From: Mycolicibacterium mengxianglii
GTDB taxonomy: Bacteria > Actinomycetota > Actinomycetes > Mycobacteriales > Mycobacteriaceae
Direction: 5' to 3'
DNA length: 64,000 bases
Assembly (NCBI RefSeq): GCF_015710575.1
Contig: NZ_CP065373.1
Coordinates: forward strand, 5,890,001 to 5,954,000
Under the pieces are notes generated by a model. That model saw only the letters and a list, made by a program, of their open reading frames with translations. It did no database searches and was not told the origin of the DNA. The position numbers were made by a program, and so were the translations under genes. Of the stretch, positions 53,089 to 63,816 are shown piece by piece (the stretch's first letter is position 1; every line of letters begins with the position of its first letter).

Positions 53089-54582
53089 TCAGTCTGTGGC
53101 GTTCCCATGTTCTTGCCACCAGGCCAGGAGTTCGGCAACGGCCTCGTCGTGTTCGAGCGGCCCGCGTTCCATCCGCAGTTCCTTGAGGTAGCGCCACGCC
53201 TGCCCGACCTGCGGCCCGGCGGGGATACCCAGCAGCTCCATGATCGCGTTGCCATCAAGGTCCGGCCGGACCCTAGCCAGGTCCTCCTTCGCCGCCAGCT
53301 CGGCGATCCGCTGTTCGAGGTGGTCGTAGTTGGCCTGCAGCCGCGCCGCGCGCCGCTTGTTGCGAGTGGTGCAGTCGGCACGGACCAGCTTGTGCAGCCG
53401 CGACAACAACGGGCCGGCGTCAGTGACGTACCGGCGCACCGCAGCATCGGTCCACTTGCCTGCACCTTTGGCGTCCGCATACCCGTGGAAGCGCAGGTGC
53501 AGGTACACCAGCTGGGAGACGTCATCGACCATCTGCTTGGAGTACTTCAGTGCCCGCATTCGCTTGCGGGTCATCTTCGCGCCGACCACCTCGTGGTGAT
53601 GAAAGCTCACGCCGCCGTCGGGCTCATGCCGCCGAGTGCCGGGCTTGCCGATGTCATGCAGCAGCGCCGCCCACCGCAGCACCAGGTCGGGGCCGGTATC
53701 GGGATCCTCCAGATCGATTGCCTGGCGCAACACCGTCAGCGAATGCTGGTAGACGTCTTTGTGCTGGTGGTGTTCGTCGATGGCCATCTGCATCGCGCCG
53801 ACCTCGGGCAGCACCTGCTCCCCCAGCCCGGTCTGTACCAGCAGATCGATCCCGGCGACCGGGTCGGCGCCCAGGATCAGCTTGTCCAGCTCCGCGGCGA
53901 TGCGTTCCGGGGTGATCCGGGCCATCTGCGGCGCCATCTCCCTGATCGCCGTCAACACCCGGGGAGCCACCGAGAATTGCAACTGCGATACGAACCGCGC
54001 CGCCCGCAGCATCCGCAGTGGGTCGTCGCCGAATGATGTCTCCGGCGCCGCCGGTGTGTCCAGCACCCGGGCGCGCAGCGCCTCGAGTCCGCCGAGGGGG
54101 TCCAGGAATTCACCCGGACCGTCGGCCGTGATGCGGACGGCCATCGCGTTGACGGTGAAATCGCGTCGCACCAGGTCGTCTTCGAGGCGGTCGCCGAAGC
54201 GCACCTCGGGATTGCGCGAGACCTGGTCGTAGGTGTCGGCCCGGAATGTGGTGATCTCCACACGGACGCCGGCACGCGCCGCGCCGATGGTGCCGAACTC
54301 GATTCCGGTGGTCCAGATGGCGTCGGCCCAGGGCCGCAGCACCTTCTGGATCTCGTCGGGACGGGCATCGGTGGTGAAATCCAGGTCATAGGCAATGCCG
54401 GCGTCGGGGTGCGGTAGCCGGCCCAGAATGGCGTCCCGCACGGGGCCGCCGACCAGGAAAAGCTGCCGCCCGGCGGCATCGAACGCGGCGCCGAGCCCAC
54501 GCAGTGCGCCCGCGTGACCGTTCAGCGTGACGGCCGCGCGGGCCAGCAGTTCGGCATCGGAGGCGACGTCAGGCACGTTCAC
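53089..54582 (-). CDS. pcnA: CCA tRNA nucleotidyltransferase
   Basis: A 497-residue class II nucleotidyltransferase. The head has [14 protein letters not shown] (GG and the DxD region in [11 protein letters not shown]), the neck has [21 protein letters not shown], and an HD domain with [11 protein letters not shown] is present in the C-terminal half. It repairs or adds the 3' CCA of tRNA. GTG 54582 is the start. It is divergent from mutT4 and followed by the Rv3906c homologue. Annotated pcnA in mycobacteria (Rv3907c). Confidence 0.95.
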   Translation of the reverse strand: MNVPDVASDAELLARAAVTLNGHAGALRGLGAAFDAAGRQLFLVGGPVRDAILGRLPHPDAGIAYDLDFTTDARPDEIQKVLRPWADAIWTTGIEFGTIGAARAGVRVEITTFRADTYDQVSRNPEVRFGDRLEDDLVRRDFTVNAMAVRITADGPGEFLDPLGGLEALRARVLDTPAAPETSFGDDPLRMLRAARFVSQLQFSVAPRVLTAIREMAPQMARITPERIAAELDKLILGADPVAGIDLLVQTGLGEQVLPEVGAMQMAIDEHHQHKDVYQHSLTVLRQAIDLEDPDTGPDLVLRWAALLHDIGKPGTRRHEPDGGVSFHHHEVVGAKMTRKRMRALKYSKQMVDDVSQLVYLHLRFHGYADAKGAGKWTDAAVRRYVTDAGPLLSRLHKLVRADCTTRNKRRAARLQANYDHLEQRIAELAAKEDLARVRPDLDGNAIMELLGIPAGPQVGQAWRYLKELRMERGPLEHDEAVAELLAWWQEHGNATD

Positions 54583-54668
54583 TGAGCCTAGAGGGCATCC
54601 TCGGTCCGTCTGTCACCGACCGGCGAGTGAGGTCAGAGGCTGGCCAGGTGCCAGCTACTATCGCTTGG

Positions 54669-55451
54669 GTGTCGGACGGCGAGCAGGCCAAACCACGACG
54701 GCGCCGCGGCCGCCGCCGTGGTCGTCGTGCCGCTGGACCACCCCAGCCCGCCGCCAACGGCGGCGCTGCCGCAGCGGCCGCCCCCGAGGCTGCGCCGCCA
54801 CCATCGAGCAGCGAGACCTCCCCACCGCGACGGGCCCGTCAGCACAAGAATGCGGCCCGGCTGCGCACGGTGCACGAGACCTCGGCCGGCGGGTTGGTGA
54901 TCGACGGTCTCGACGGTCCCCTGGAGCAACAGGTCGCTGCGCTGATCGGGCGCATCGACCGGCGTGGGCGCATGCTCTGGTCGCTGCCCAAAGGACATAT
55001 CGAACAAGGTGAAACCGCCGAGCAGACGGCAATCCGCGAGGTCGCCGAGGAGACCGGTATCGAGGGCAAGGTCCTGGCCGCCCTCGGCAGCATCGACTAC
55101 TGGTTCGTCACCGAGGGCCGACGGGTCCACAAAACGGTGCACCACTATTTGATGCGGTTCGCCGGTGGCGAGCTCTCCGACGAGGACGTCGAGGTCACCG
55201 AGGTGGCGTGGGTGCCGCTCGGCGAGTTGCCCAAGCGGCTCGCCTACGCCGACGAGCGCAAGCTGGCCGAAGTGGCCGGCGAGCTCATCCGCAAGCTGCA
55301 GGCCGACGGACCCAACGCGCTGCCCCCGCTGCCGCGAAGCACGCCCCGGCGCCGGCCGCAGACCCATTCACGCACCCGACGGCGGGGTCCTGCCCGGGGA
55401 ACCGACGAATCCGCATCCGGCCGGTCCAACGGTTGCGGACCGGGCACTTGA
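54669..55451 (+). CDS. mutT4: Nudix hydrolase MutT4
   Basis: A 260-residue protein. A basic, Ala/Pro-rich N-terminal arm ([13 protein letters not shown]) precedes a Nudix domain: [22 protein letters not shown] matches the Nudix box in spacing and residues, seen in two parts. GTG 54669 is favoured: TACTAT (54656-54661) lies seven bases upstream, so a leaderless mRNA is likely. The next gene starts in its stop codon (TTGA overlap). By homology with Rv3908 it would remove oxidised or noncanonical nucleotides; the exact substrate is not known. Confidence 0.92.
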   Translation: MSDGEQAKPRRRRGRRRGRRAAGPPQPAANGGAAAAAAPEAAPPPSSSETSPPRRARQHKNAARLRTVHETSAGGLVIDGLDGPLEQQVAALIGRIDRRGRMLWSLPKGHIEQGETAEQTAIREVAEETGIEGKVLAALGSIDYWFVTEGRRVHKTVHHYLMRFAGGELSDEDVEVTEVAWVPLGELPKRLAYADERKLAEVAGELIRKLQADGPNALPPLPRSTPRRRPQTHSRTRRRGPARGTDESASGRSNGCGPGT

Positions 55452-57823
55452 CCGGCTGGCGCCGCCGGCTGACCACGGTTAGGGCGACCGGGTCGTCGAA
55501 GGCGCCCCGCATCCTGCTGATCCTGACCCTGCTGGCCATGTTCGCCCTACCCACCGCGCTGCCCCAGGCTGCCGCCGGTGAGCCGGGCGCGGTGCCGTTT
55601 CTGGTGATCCGCATCGACCGGGTCACCCCCGAGACGGTCACCACCGCCAGCGATCCGAACGTCACCGTGACCGGAACGGTGACCAATGTCGGGGACCGTG
55701 CGGTCCGCGACGTCGTCGCCCGCCTCGAACGTGCCCCGGCCGTCGAGAACTCCGCGCAGCTGCGCACCGATCTCGGCGGGACCAACGAACAGTTCAGCCC
55801 GGTCGCGGAATTCGTCGACATCGCCGGGGAATTGCAGCGCGGCCAACAAGCACCCTTCAGGCTGTCCTACCCCCTACGCTCGGGCACGCCGCCGTCGTTG
55901 GCCATCAACGCGCCCGGGGTGTACCCACTGCTGGTCAACGTCAACGGCACCCCCGACTACGGGGATCCGGCCCGACTCGATGACGCCCGGTTCCTGTTGC
56001 CCGTGCTCGGGTTGCCCCCAGCGGCCGACGGTGCCGACAACCTCGACGATTCATCCGGAGCTGATGTCGGCGACGTCGTGGCACCCGACACCTCGCGGCC
56101 CGTACCGGTGACCATGTTGTGGCCACTGGCCGACCGGCCCCAGCTGGCGCCAGGGGTGCCCGGCGGCACCACCCCGGCCCGGCTGAGCGACGATTCGTTG
56201 GCGGCTTCGCTGGCCCCCGGCGGCCGGCTCGACACTCTGCTGGCAGCCGTGGAGTTCGCGACCGGCCCGACCGTCGACCCAGGTGGCGAGGTCGGCCGGG
56301 CCCTGTGCCTGGCCGTCGATCCCGACCTGCTGGTCACCGTGAACGCGATGACCGCCGGCTACGTCGTGACCGGCGGGGCCGCCTCGCTGGCAGCGCCCGG
56401 GCAACCCGGTACCGGGCAGGCGGCTGCGACGGCCTGGCTGGATCGGCTGCGCGACCTGGCGCGCCGGATGTGCGTGACCGCCACGCCCTACGCGCAGGCC
56501 GACCTGGACGCCGTTGGCCGGGTCGGCGACCGCAATCTCGGGGTGTTCGCCACCGACACCGTCTTCGACCTGGTGGACCAGCTCCTCGGGGTCACCTCCA
56601 CCCGCGGTGTCGCGCTCGTCGGGGACAGCCCGCTGACCAGCCGCGCCGTCGACCTGCTCAATGCCGACGGCCCGACCGTCGCGATCGCTGCCGCGGACGG
56701 CTTCGCCCAGGACGTGAACACCGGCGAATCGGACACCGCCGACCTCACGCCGCGCCGGCTGTCTGCCCAGGTGGTGGCGGCGCCCTTCGATCCGACGGTC
56801 GGGGCCGCGCTGGCCGGCGTGGGAGACAACCCGGCCGCGCCGGCGTATCTGGACGCCTCCCTGGCCGTACCGCTGGACCACGAATCGGCGGTTTCCCGTC
56901 GCCAGGACGCGCTGGCCGCCATGGTGTGGCGTGGTCTGCATCCGGAGACCGAACCGCGCGGGCAGATCCTGATGCCGCCGTTGACGTGGGACCTGGCAGC
57001 CGGTGACGCCCAGGCGATCCTGACCACGCTGGCGACGACCATCCGCTCCGGTCTGGCCGAGCCCAAGCCGCTGCCCGAGGTGCTGGCCCAGGCCGTCGCC
57101 CAACCCGGCCCCCCGCAGCCGGTGTCGGATGCCGCGAACAACAATGAGCGGGGACGTATCGACGACGGTGTCGTCAGCCAGATATCGGGGCAGCTGAGCC
57201 GGGTGTGGGGGCTGACCGCGGCGCTGACCACCAACCCGCAGACAGGACTGACCGGAAATGCCTACACCGCGCCGCTGCGCGAGGACATGCTGCGCGCGTT
57301 GAGTGAGTCCGAGCCGCAGCAGGCGCGCAACGACCTGGCCCGGCAGCGGCTGAACACCGTCGGCGCCACCATCGAGGACCTGTTCGGCGCGGTCACGATC
57401 GTCAACCCGGGCGGCGGTTACACCCTGGCCACCGAGCACAGCCCGCTGCCGCTGGCCCTGCGCAACGACCTGGCGGTGCCGATCCGGGTACGGCTGAACC
57501 TCGACGTTCCGCCCGGGATGACGGTGGAGGACATCGGGGAGCAGGAACTCCCGCCGGGCTACCTGCCGCTACGGGTGCCCATCGAGGTGCACTTCACCCA
57601 GCGCGTCGCCGTCGACGTCTCGCTGCAGACACCCGACGGGCTGGCCCTCGGCGAACCGGTTCGGCTGTCAGTCAATTCGAATGCCTACGGCAAGGTGTTG
57701 TTCTTCATCACGTTGGCCGCCGGTGCGGTGCTGGCGCTCCTGACCGGACGACGCCTGTGGCACCGGTTCCGCGGCCAGCCCGACCGGGCCGACCTCGATC
57801 GACCCGAACCCGGCCGGCCATGA
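55448..57823 (+). CDS. Large secreted/membrane-anchored conserved protein, Rv3909 type (DUF6049)
   Basis: A 791-residue protein close in length to Rv3909. A signal peptide ([22 protein letters not shown]) is followed by a large extracytoplasmic region and a C-terminal membrane segment ([18 protein letters not shown]). A short basic cytoplasmic tail follows. TTG 55448 shares bases with the mutT4 stop as TTGA, which supports this start. Its stop overlaps the mviN ATG. Its place between mutT4 and the peptidoglycan flippase is conserved in mycobacteria. Function unknown, with a cell-envelope role likely from context. Confidence 0.85.
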   Translation: MTGWRRRLTTVRATGSSKAPRILLILTLLAMFALPTALPQAAAGEPGAVPFLVIRIDRVTPETVTTASDPNVTVTGTVTNVGDRAVRDVVARLERAPAVENSAQLRTDLGGTNEQFSPVAEFVDIAGELQRGQQAPFRLSYPLRSGTPPSLAINAPGVYPLLVNVNGTPDYGDPARLDDARFLLPVLGLPPAADGADNLDDSSGADVGDVVAPDTSRPVPVTMLWPLADRPQLAPGVPGGTTPARLSDDSLAASLAPGGRLDTLLAAVEFATGPTVDPGGEVGRALCLAVDPDLLVTVNAMTAGYVVTGGAASLAAPGQPGTGQAAATAWLDRLRDLARRMCVTATPYAQADLDAVGRVGDRNLGVFATDTVFDLVDQLLGVTSTRGVALVGDSPLTSRAVDLLNADGPTVAIAAADGFAQDVNTGESDTADLTPRRLSAQVVAAPFDPTVGAALAGVGDNPAAPAYLDASLAVPLDHESAVSRRQDALAAMVWRGLHPETEPRGQILMPPLTWDLAAGDAQAILTTLATTIRSGLAEPKPLPEVLAQAVAQPGPPQPVSDAANNNERGRIDDGVVSQISGQLSRVWGLTAALTTNPQTGLTGNAYTAPLREDMLRALSESEPQQARNDLARQRLNTVGATIEDLFGAVTIVNPGGGYTLATEHSPLPLALRNDLAVPIRVRLNLDVPPGMTVEDIGEQELPPGYLPLRVPIEVHFTQRVAVDVSLQTPDGLALGEPVRLSVNSNAYGKVLFFITLAAGAVLALLTGRRLWHRFRGQPDRADLDRPEPGRP

Positions 57824-60800
57824 GTACCGCAGGTCCGCAGCTGCCCGGCACCCCGCCGCGGAGGCAGTCCGTCCCGCCGCAAGAGCGCCGCCGGCCCGGT
57901 TCGGCGGAGCCGTCCGCCCCTCCCGGTCGCGCGGCACACCCACCCAAGACCACCCGGCGGCAAGCGGTCTGGGTACGGCCCGGCCCGCGGACCAAGGCGG
58001 TGCGTGCCGAGCTGAGTGATTCGGCGGTGGTATCCCGGTCCTGGGGAATGGCGTTCGCCACGTTGATCAGCCGCCTCACCGGCTTCACCCGCATCGTGCT
58101 GCTCGCCGCCATCCTCGGCGCGGCGCTGTCGAGCACGTTCACCGTGGCCAACCAGCTGCCGAACCTGATCGCCGCACTGGTCCTGGAAGCAACCTTCACC
58201 GCCATCTTCATACCGGTGTTGACCCGTGCCGAACGCGACGACCCCGACGGCGGAACAGCTTTCGTGCGTCGGCTGGTGACATTGGCGACGACGTTGCTGC
58301 TGGTGACCACCGTCCTGGCGGTGCTGGGTGCCCCGCTGCTGGTGCGGCTGATGCTCGGCGACGACCCGCAGGTGAACGAACCGCTGACCACCGCGTTCGC
58401 GTATCTGCTTCTGCCGCAGGTGATCTTCTACGGGCTGTCCTCGGTGTTCATGGCAATCCTGAACACCCGCAACGTATTCGCGGCACCGGCTTGGGCGCCC
58501 GTGGTCAACAACGTGGTGGCCATCATCACCCTCGGCGTGTACATGCTGGTGCCGGGTGAGTTGTCGATCGACCCGGTCCAGATGGGCAACGCGAAACTCC
58601 TGGTGCTGGGTATCGGCACCACGTTGGGGGTCGTCGCCCAAACCGGCGTGCTGTTCCTGGCGATCCGCACGGAGAAGATCAGTCTGCGCCCACTGTGGGG
58701 CATCGACGACCGCCTCAAGAAGTTCGGCACCATGGCCCTGGCGATGGTGCTCTACGTGCTGGTCAGCCAGTTCGGGCTGGTGGTCGGCAACCAGATCGCC
58801 AGCGGCGCGGCCGCCTCGGGACCGGCGATCTACAACTACACCTGGTTGGTGCTGATGCTGCCGTTCGGCATCATCGGAGTCACCGTGCTCACCGTGGTGA
58901 TGCCGCGGCTGTCCCGCAACGCGGCCGCGGACGACACCCCTGCCGTGCTGGCCGACCTGGCACTGGCCACCCGGCTGACCATGGTCACCCTGATCCCGAT
59001 CGTGGCGTTCATGACCGTGGCGGGCACCGCGATCGGCAGCGCGCTCTTCGCTTACGGCAACTTCGGTGAGGTCGACGCGAACTATCTCGGACTGTCGATC
59101 GCGATGTCGGCGTTCGCCCTGATCCCGTACGCGCTGGTGCTGCTGCAGCTGCGGGTGTTCTACGCCCGGGAGCAGCCGTGGACGCCGATCGGAGTGATCG
59201 TGGTGATCACCGCGGTCAAGATCGCCGCCTCGGTGGCGGCGCCCCATCTGACCGACGATCCGGAGATGGTCGCCGGATACCTTGGGCTGGCCAACGGGCT
59301 GGGCTTCCTCGCCGGCGCGGTGGTGGGTTCGGTGCTGCTGCGGCGCACCCTGCTGCCCCGTGGCGGCCGGCTGCTGCAACTGTCCGTCATCCGGACAATT
59401 CTGGTGACCACCGCGGCGTCGCTGCTGGCCGCCTTGATCGGCAACGTCGTCGATCATCTCCTGGGACTGGAATCTCTGACCACGAACCTCGGCGGGGCCG
59501 GGTCACTGCTGCGGGTTGTGGTGCTCGGCGTGGTCATGCTGCCGATCGTGGCGGCGGTGCTGCTCGCGGCGAAGGTGCCCGAAGCGGTATCGGTATCGGC
59601 TGCGGTCCGCCGTCGGCTGGGCCGCGGACCTGCGGCCCCGGTACCTGCCGCCACGCGCGGCGACTCCGCGTCGGCGGCCGCACCGGTCCCGTACCCTGAG
59701 CACAGGACTCTGCCGGGTACGGGAGGTCGGCCGGGCCGGACGACCACTGGGCACAGGCCTCCGGCACCGAGCGCCGGGGGGACGGGGAAAGGACCGATGG
59801 TGAGTGACGAGACCTCGGGCAGCCCCGATACCGGGACGCCGACGACGAAACTGCCGCGACAGTCGGCCGACGACTTCAAGCCCGATTTCAAACCCGATTT
59901 CGAGGCCGGGTCCTATGAGCCGGACCTCGACGCCGACTTCGAGCACGAGCTGGACCACGATTACGGCAAGCCCGACTCCGGGCCGCTCGAGACCGCCGAT
60001 GAACCGTTGGGCACCGTAGCTCCTGCGGTTCCGCCGACCCGTCCGAATGCCGATTTCGCCGGTGATCCCACCCGCGAGCCCATCACCATCGCGGCGCCGC
60101 AGGAACCCGCCCTCGACAACGCCGCGCCCGAGGATGACGTCCACCTGATTCCGGGAGCGAGCATCGGCAACGGCCGCTACCGGCTGCTGGTCTTCCACGG
60201 CGGTCCCCCCCACCTGCAGTTCTGGCAGGCGCTGGACACCGCGCTGGACCGCCAGGTGGCGCTCACTTTCGTCGACCCCGAGGGCACCCTGCCCGACGCG
60301 GAGCTGCAGGCGATCCTCACCCGCACACTCAAGCTCAGCCACTTCGAACTGCCCGGCATCGCGCGTGTTCTCGATGTGGCCAACACCGGCGCCGGCGGGC
60401 TGGTGGTGTCCGAATGGATCCGCGGCGGCTCGCTGCCGGAAGTCGCCGACACCGCCCCCTCCCCCATCGGTGGTGCACGCGCCATCCAGTCACTGGCCGC
60501 CGCCGCCGATGCCGCTCACCACGCCGGAGTCGCGCTGTCGATCGACCATCCCAGCCGGGTCCGGGTGAGCATCGAAGGTGATGTCGCCCTGGCATTCCCG
60601 GCGACGTTGGAAGACGCCACTCCCGAAGACGACATCCGCGGTATCGGGGCGGCGCTGTACGCGCTGCTGGTCAATCGGTGGCCGCTGCCCGAGAGCGGCA
60701 CCCCCAGCGGGTTGGCTCCCGCCGAGCTCGATTCCGCGGGCAACCCCGTCGAACCGCGCTCCCTCGACCGGGACATCCCATTCCAGATTTCCGCCGCCGC

Positions 60801-61617
60801 CGCCCGCTCCGTTCAGCCGGGTGGTGGAATTCGCACGGCGCCAACGCTTTTGAATTTGCTGCAGCAGGCGACCGCCGAAGCCGACCGCACCGACCTGCTG
60901 GACCCGGTGACGCCGGAGCCACCCGCGCCCGGGTCGACAGCTCCCGCATCCACCACCGACGAACCCGACCCCGACGGCAAACGCCGACGCGCTGTGTTGA
61001 TCGGTCTCGGCGCGGCCGCCGTGGTGATCGTCGTCGCCCTCATCGTGCTGGCCACCGTGCTGAGCCGGATCTTCGGCGACGTCGGCGGCCCCAGTATCGG
61101 CGAGCAACTCGGCCTGAACCCGCCGTCGGAGCAGACGTCCACCGAGGCGAGCCCGACCACACCCGGCAACACGGTGAAGCCCGTCAGCGCCACCGTGTTC
61201 TCCCCCGCAGGTGAGGCCGACAATCCAGACCTGGCCCCGTTGGCCATCGACGGGAACCGGTCGACGGTATGGCCCACCGACACGTACTCCGACTCCGATC
61301 CGTTCCCCAACTTCAAGAACGGGGTCGGCCTGATGCTGCAACTGCCCTCCCCCACCAAGGTCGCCTCGGTGTCCCTGGGGGTCGGCAGCACCGGCACCCA
61401 GATACAGATCAGGTCGTCGTCGACACCGAATCCGTCCAGCCTGGACGCCACCACCGCTTTGACCCAGCCGCAGACCATGCGCACCGGTGACAACACCATC
61501 GACGTGAATGCCGATGCGCCGACGTCGAACCTGCTGGTGTGGATCTCCAAGATGGGCAGCACCGGCGGCGAGAGCCGCGTCGACATCAACGAGATCACCG
61601 TCAAGGCGGCGTCCTGA
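57820..61617 (+). CDS. mviN: Lipid II flippase MviN (MurJ) fused to a pseudokinase and extracellular domain
   Basis: A 1265-residue multidomain protein. Residues about 75-600 form the MurJ/MviN membrane domain (FATLISRLTGFTRIVLLAAI at its start). A linker with repeated acidic motifs (FKPDFKPDFE) leads to a pseudokinase domain near 740-960, which in mycobacteria is phosphorylated by PknB and then binds FhaA. One membrane segment (AAAVVIVVALIVLATVL) and an extracellular discoidin-like domain end the protein. ATG 57820 overlaps the stop of the Rv3909 homologue. Essential for peptidoglycan precursor export. Confidence 0.94.
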   Translation: MSTAGPQLPGTPPRRQSVPPQERRRPGSAEPSAPPGRAAHPPKTTRRQAVWVRPGPRTKAVRAELSDSAVVSRSWGMAFATLISRLTGFTRIVLLAAILGAALSSTFTVANQLPNLIAALVLEATFTAIFIPVLTRAERDDPDGGTAFVRRLVTLATTLLLVTTVLAVLGAPLLVRLMLGDDPQVNEPLTTAFAYLLLPQVIFYGLSSVFMAILNTRNVFAAPAWAPVVNNVVAIITLGVYMLVPGELSIDPVQMGNAKLLVLGIGTTLGVVAQTGVLFLAIRTEKISLRPLWGIDDRLKKFGTMALAMVLYVLVSQFGLVVGNQIASGAAASGPAIYNYTWLVLMLPFGIIGVTVLTVVMPRLSRNAAADDTPAVLADLALATRLTMVTLIPIVAFMTVAGTAIGSALFAYGNFGEVDANYLGLSIAMSAFALIPYALVLLQLRVFYAREQPWTPIGVIVVITAVKIAASVAAPHLTDDPEMVAGYLGLANGLGFLAGAVVGSVLLRRTLLPRGGRLLQLSVIRTILVTTAASLLAALIGNVVDHLLGLESLTTNLGGAGSLLRVVVLGVVMLPIVAAVLLAAKVPEAVSVSAAVRRRLGRGPAAPVPAATRGDSASAAAPVPYPEHRTLPGTGGRPGRTTTGHRPPAPSAGGTGKGPMVSDETSGSPDTGTPTTKLPRQSADDFKPDFKPDFEAGSYEPDLDADFEHELDHDYGKPDSGPLETADEPLGTVAPAVPPTRPNADFAGDPTREPITIAAPQEPALDNAAPEDDVHLIPGASIGNGRYRLLVFHGGPPHLQFWQALDTALDRQVALTFVDPEGTLPDAELQAILTRTLKLSHFELPGIARVLDVANTGAGGLVVSEWIRGGSLPEVADTAPSPIGGARAIQSLAAAADAAHHAGVALSIDHPSRVRVSIEGDVALAFPATLEDATPEDDIRGIGAALYALLVNRWPLPESGTPSGLAPAELDSAGNPVEPRSLDRDIPFQISAAAARSVQPGGGIRTAPTLLNLLQQATAEADRTDLLDPVTPEPPAPGSTAPASTTDEPDPDGKRRRAVLIGLGAAAVVIVVALIVLATVLSRIFGDVGGPSIGEQLGLNPPSEQTSTEASPTTPGNTVKPVSATVFSPAGEADNPDLAPLAIDGNRSTVWPTDTYSDSDPFPNFKNGVGLMLQLPSPTKVASVSLGVGSTGTQIQIRSSSTPNPSSLDATTALTQPQTMRTGDNTIDVNADAPTSNLLVWISKMGSTGGESRVDINEITVKAAS

Positions 61618-61686
61618 GGCCCAGCTGTCCACAGCTGACGCCCGGCTGAAGTGCCGGGGCCGGGCCCGGAACCTACTGTCCGGACC

Positions 61687-62238
61687 GTGCTCAGCTCCAT
61701 CGCCGGGACCCGCAGCGACACCGAACTCCTCGCCGCGCACGTAGCCGGGGATCGGTACGCGTTCGAGGAACTCTTCCGCCGCTACAGTCCGCAACTGCAC
61801 CGGGTCGCGGGTCGGCGCTTACGCAGTCCGGAGGACGCCGCCGACGCCGTCCAGGAGGCGATGCTCGCCGCCCACCGCAGCGCACCGGAGTTCCGTGCAC
61901 ATTCGACGGTCAGCACCTGGCTGCACCGGATCGTGCTGAACAAGTGCATCGACCAGCTACGCCGCCCGCAGGAACTGCCGCAGGTCCTGGCCGACCGCGA
62001 CGTCGGGCCGGCCACCGACGCCACCGCCGGGGTCGAGACGACGATCGTGGTGCACCGGGCCCTGGCAGCGCTGTCAGCCGACCAGCGGGCCGCTGTGGTG
62101 GCAGTGGACCTGCAGGGGTATTCGGTGGCTGAGACCGCCCACCTGCTCGGGATCGCCGAGGGCACGGTCAAGAGCCGCTGCTCCCGGGGCCGGGCACGGC
62201 TGGCGGTGTTATTGGTCCCCGAGGCCCGCGTGGCCTGA
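61687..62238 (+). CDS. sigM: ECF sigma factor SigM
   Basis: A 183-residue ECF sigma factor. Region 2 (AFEELFRRYSPQLHRVAGRR to STWLHRIVLNKCIDQLRR) and region 4 (GYSVAETAHLLGIAEGTVKSRCSRGRARL) are clear. GTG 61687 is favoured: TACTGT (61674-61679) lies seven bases upstream, giving a leaderless transcript; ATG 61651 is in frame. In M. tuberculosis SigM controls secreted ESX-type and surface genes and is held by the anti-sigma factor RsmA, encoded immediately downstream here in shortened form. Confidence 0.93.
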   Translation: MLSSIAGTRSDTELLAAHVAGDRYAFEELFRRYSPQLHRVAGRRLRSPEDAADAVQEAMLAAHRSAPEFRAHSTVSTWLHRIVLNKCIDQLRRPQELPQVLADRDVGPATDATAGVETTIVVHRALAALSADQRAAVVAVDLQGYSVAETAHLLGIAEGTVKSRCSRGRARLAVLLVPEARVA

Positions 62239-62255
62239 CAGACCGACGCGCCCTG

Positions 62256-62744
62256 ATGGCGGAGACTGGCGATGTGCAACGTCCCGCCCACAGCGTGACC
62301 CCGCGGCTAGGCGGCATGCGCCTGGCCGGTGCGGTCGCCGGGGTCGCGGCGGTCGCCGTCGCGGCCGGGGTGGGGTTACCGGCGCTGGCCGACCAGGCGG
62401 CCCCGGCAGCGCACACCATCGTCACCGCGCGGTCGCTGACGGTCACCATTCCCGTTGCAGCCATACCGCTGTCCGATACCGAGCTGAAGGCCCTGCTGGA
62501 CGATCCGGCGGATCTGGGGCCCCTGCACAACCGGGCGCGCCGGGCGTCCTGCCTGGCCGGTCTCGGCTATCCGGCCGGCACCGCTGTCCTGGGTGCCCGC
62601 ACCGTGGCGATCAACCGCCGGCCCGCCCTGGTACTGCTGTTGCCAGGCGATGTCCCCGGCGCGGTGAACGTGCTGGCAGTGGATCCGCGCTGCAACGCGG
62701 CCGATACCGGCCTGGTGGTTGCGACCACCATCACCCGGCCGTGA
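62256..62744 (+). CDS. RsmA-like protein lacking the N-terminal anti-sigma domain
   Basis: A 162-residue protein beginning only 18 bases after the sigM stop. Only about 20 residues precede the membrane segment (LAGAVAGVAAVAVAAGVGLPALA). The extracellular part (CLAGLGYPAGTAVLG, VDPRCNAADTGLVVATT) matches the C-terminal region of mycobacterial RsmA with its two Cys. The cytoplasmic anti-sigma domain of about 90 residues in Rv3912 has no counterpart, and the space upstream is filled by sigM, so the domain seems deleted and not frameshifted. SigM control by this protein is doubtful. Confidence 0.75.
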   Translation: MAETGDVQRPAHSVTPRLGGMRLAGAVAGVAAVAVAAGVGLPALADQAAPAAHTIVTARSLTVTIPVAAIPLSDTELKALLDDPADLGPLHNRARRASCLAGLGYPAGTAVLGARTVAINRRPALVLLLPGDVPGAVNVLAVDPRCNAADTGLVVATTITRP

Positions 62745-62751
62745 CGCGGGC

Positions 62752-62778
62752 GGGAACAGCCCCGCCTACCCTGGTGTT
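62752..62778 (+). promoter_or_regulatory. SigH-type promoter of trxB-trxA
   Basis: GGGAACA (62752-62758), 16 bases, then TGTT (62775-62778) fits the mycobacterial SigH consensus GGGAAYA-N16/17-cGTT. It lies within about 50-75 bases of the trxB ATG. Thioredoxin genes are known SigH targets in M. tuberculosis, so oxidative or thiol stress induction is likely. Confidence 0.65.
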
Positions 62779-62826
62779 ACTAGACCTGCGACGATCGCAT
62801 CGCCGATCACGTAAAGAAAGGCCCGC

Positions 62827-63816
62827 ATGACTGACACTTCGTCCATCCATGACGTCCTCGTCATCGGATCCGGCCCCGCCGGATACACCGCGGCCATCTA
62901 TACCGCCCGCGCCAACCTGGCCCCCGTCGTCTTCGAGGGGACGTCCTTCGGCGGCGCGCTGATGACGACCACCGAGGTGGAGAACTTCCCCGGATTCAAA
63001 GAAGGCATCACCGGTCCCGAGTTGATGGACGAGATGCGCGAGCAGGCGCTGCGCTTCGGCGCCGACCTGCAGATGGAAGACATCGAAGCCGTTGACCTGG
63101 CCGGTCCCGTGAAGACGGTGACCACCGCCGGCGGTGAGGTCTACCGCGCCCGCGCGGTGATCCTGGCGATGGGTGCCGCAGCCCGCTACCTGGGTGTTCC
63201 CGGGGAGCAGGAGCTGCTGGGTCGCGGCGTCAGCGCCTGCGCCACCTGTGACGGCTTCTTCTTCAAGGACCAGGACATCGCCGTGATCGGCGGCGGTGAC
63301 TCGGCAATGGAGGAAGCCACCTTCCTGACCAAGTTCGCGCGCACTGTGACCATCGTGCACCGCCGCGACGAATTCCGCGCCTCCCGGATCATGCTGGACC
63401 GGGCCCGCGCCAACGACAAAATCTCCTTCCTCACCAACACCGCGGTGGTGGCTGTGGAGGGCGAGGGCACTGTGAGCGGTCTGCGGGTGCGCAACACCGA
63501 AACCGGCGAGGAGTCCACCCTGGCGGTGACGGGTGTGTTCGTCGCGATCGGCCACGACCCCCGTTCGGCCCTGGTGCGCGGCGCTGTCGACCTCGACCCT
63601 GAGGGGTACGTACAGGTCAAGGGCCGTACCACTGCCACGTCGGTGGACGGCGTGTTCGCCGCCGGCGACCTGGTCGACCACACCTACCGGCAGGCCATCA
63701 CCGCCGCCGGAATGGGCTGTTCGGCAGCCATCGACGCTGAGCGCTGGCTGGCCGACCAGGAGACGTCCGTTGTTTCCGACACTTCCGACACCGATTTGAT
63801 TGGAGCCCCCCGATGA
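62827..63816 (+). CDS. trxB: Thioredoxin reductase
   Basis: A 329-residue NADPH-dependent FAD enzyme. FAD motif [15 protein letters not shown] at the N-terminus, redox-active CATCDG near residue 139, NADPH motif [10 protein letters not shown], and C-terminal [16 protein letters not shown]. It reduces thioredoxin to repair oxidised proteins. ATG 62827 has AAAGAAAGG upstream and a SigH-type promoter before it. Its stop overlaps the trxA ATG as ATGA, so both are made together. Confidence 0.97.
   Translation: MTDTSSIHDVLVIGSGPAGYTAAIYTARANLAPVVFEGTSFGGALMTTTEVENFPGFKEGITGPELMDEMREQALRFGADLQMEDIEAVDLAGPVKTVTTAGGEVYRARAVILAMGAAARYLGVPGEQELLGRGVSACATCDGFFFKDQDIAVIGGGDSAMEEATFLTKFARTVTIVHRRDEFRASRIMLDRARANDKISFLTNTAVVAVEGEGTVSGLRVRNTETGEESTLAVTGVFVAIGHDPRSALVRGAVDLDPEGYVQVKGRTTATSVDGVFAAGDLVDHTYRQAITAAGMGCSAAIDAERWLADQETSVVSDTSDTDLIGAPR

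Noticed and set aside
57685..59457. A 590-codon minus-strand frame opposite mviN
   Set aside because: Composition rich in His, Gln, Arg and Asp is typical of antisense of GC-rich coding DNA; the + strand MviN is certain.
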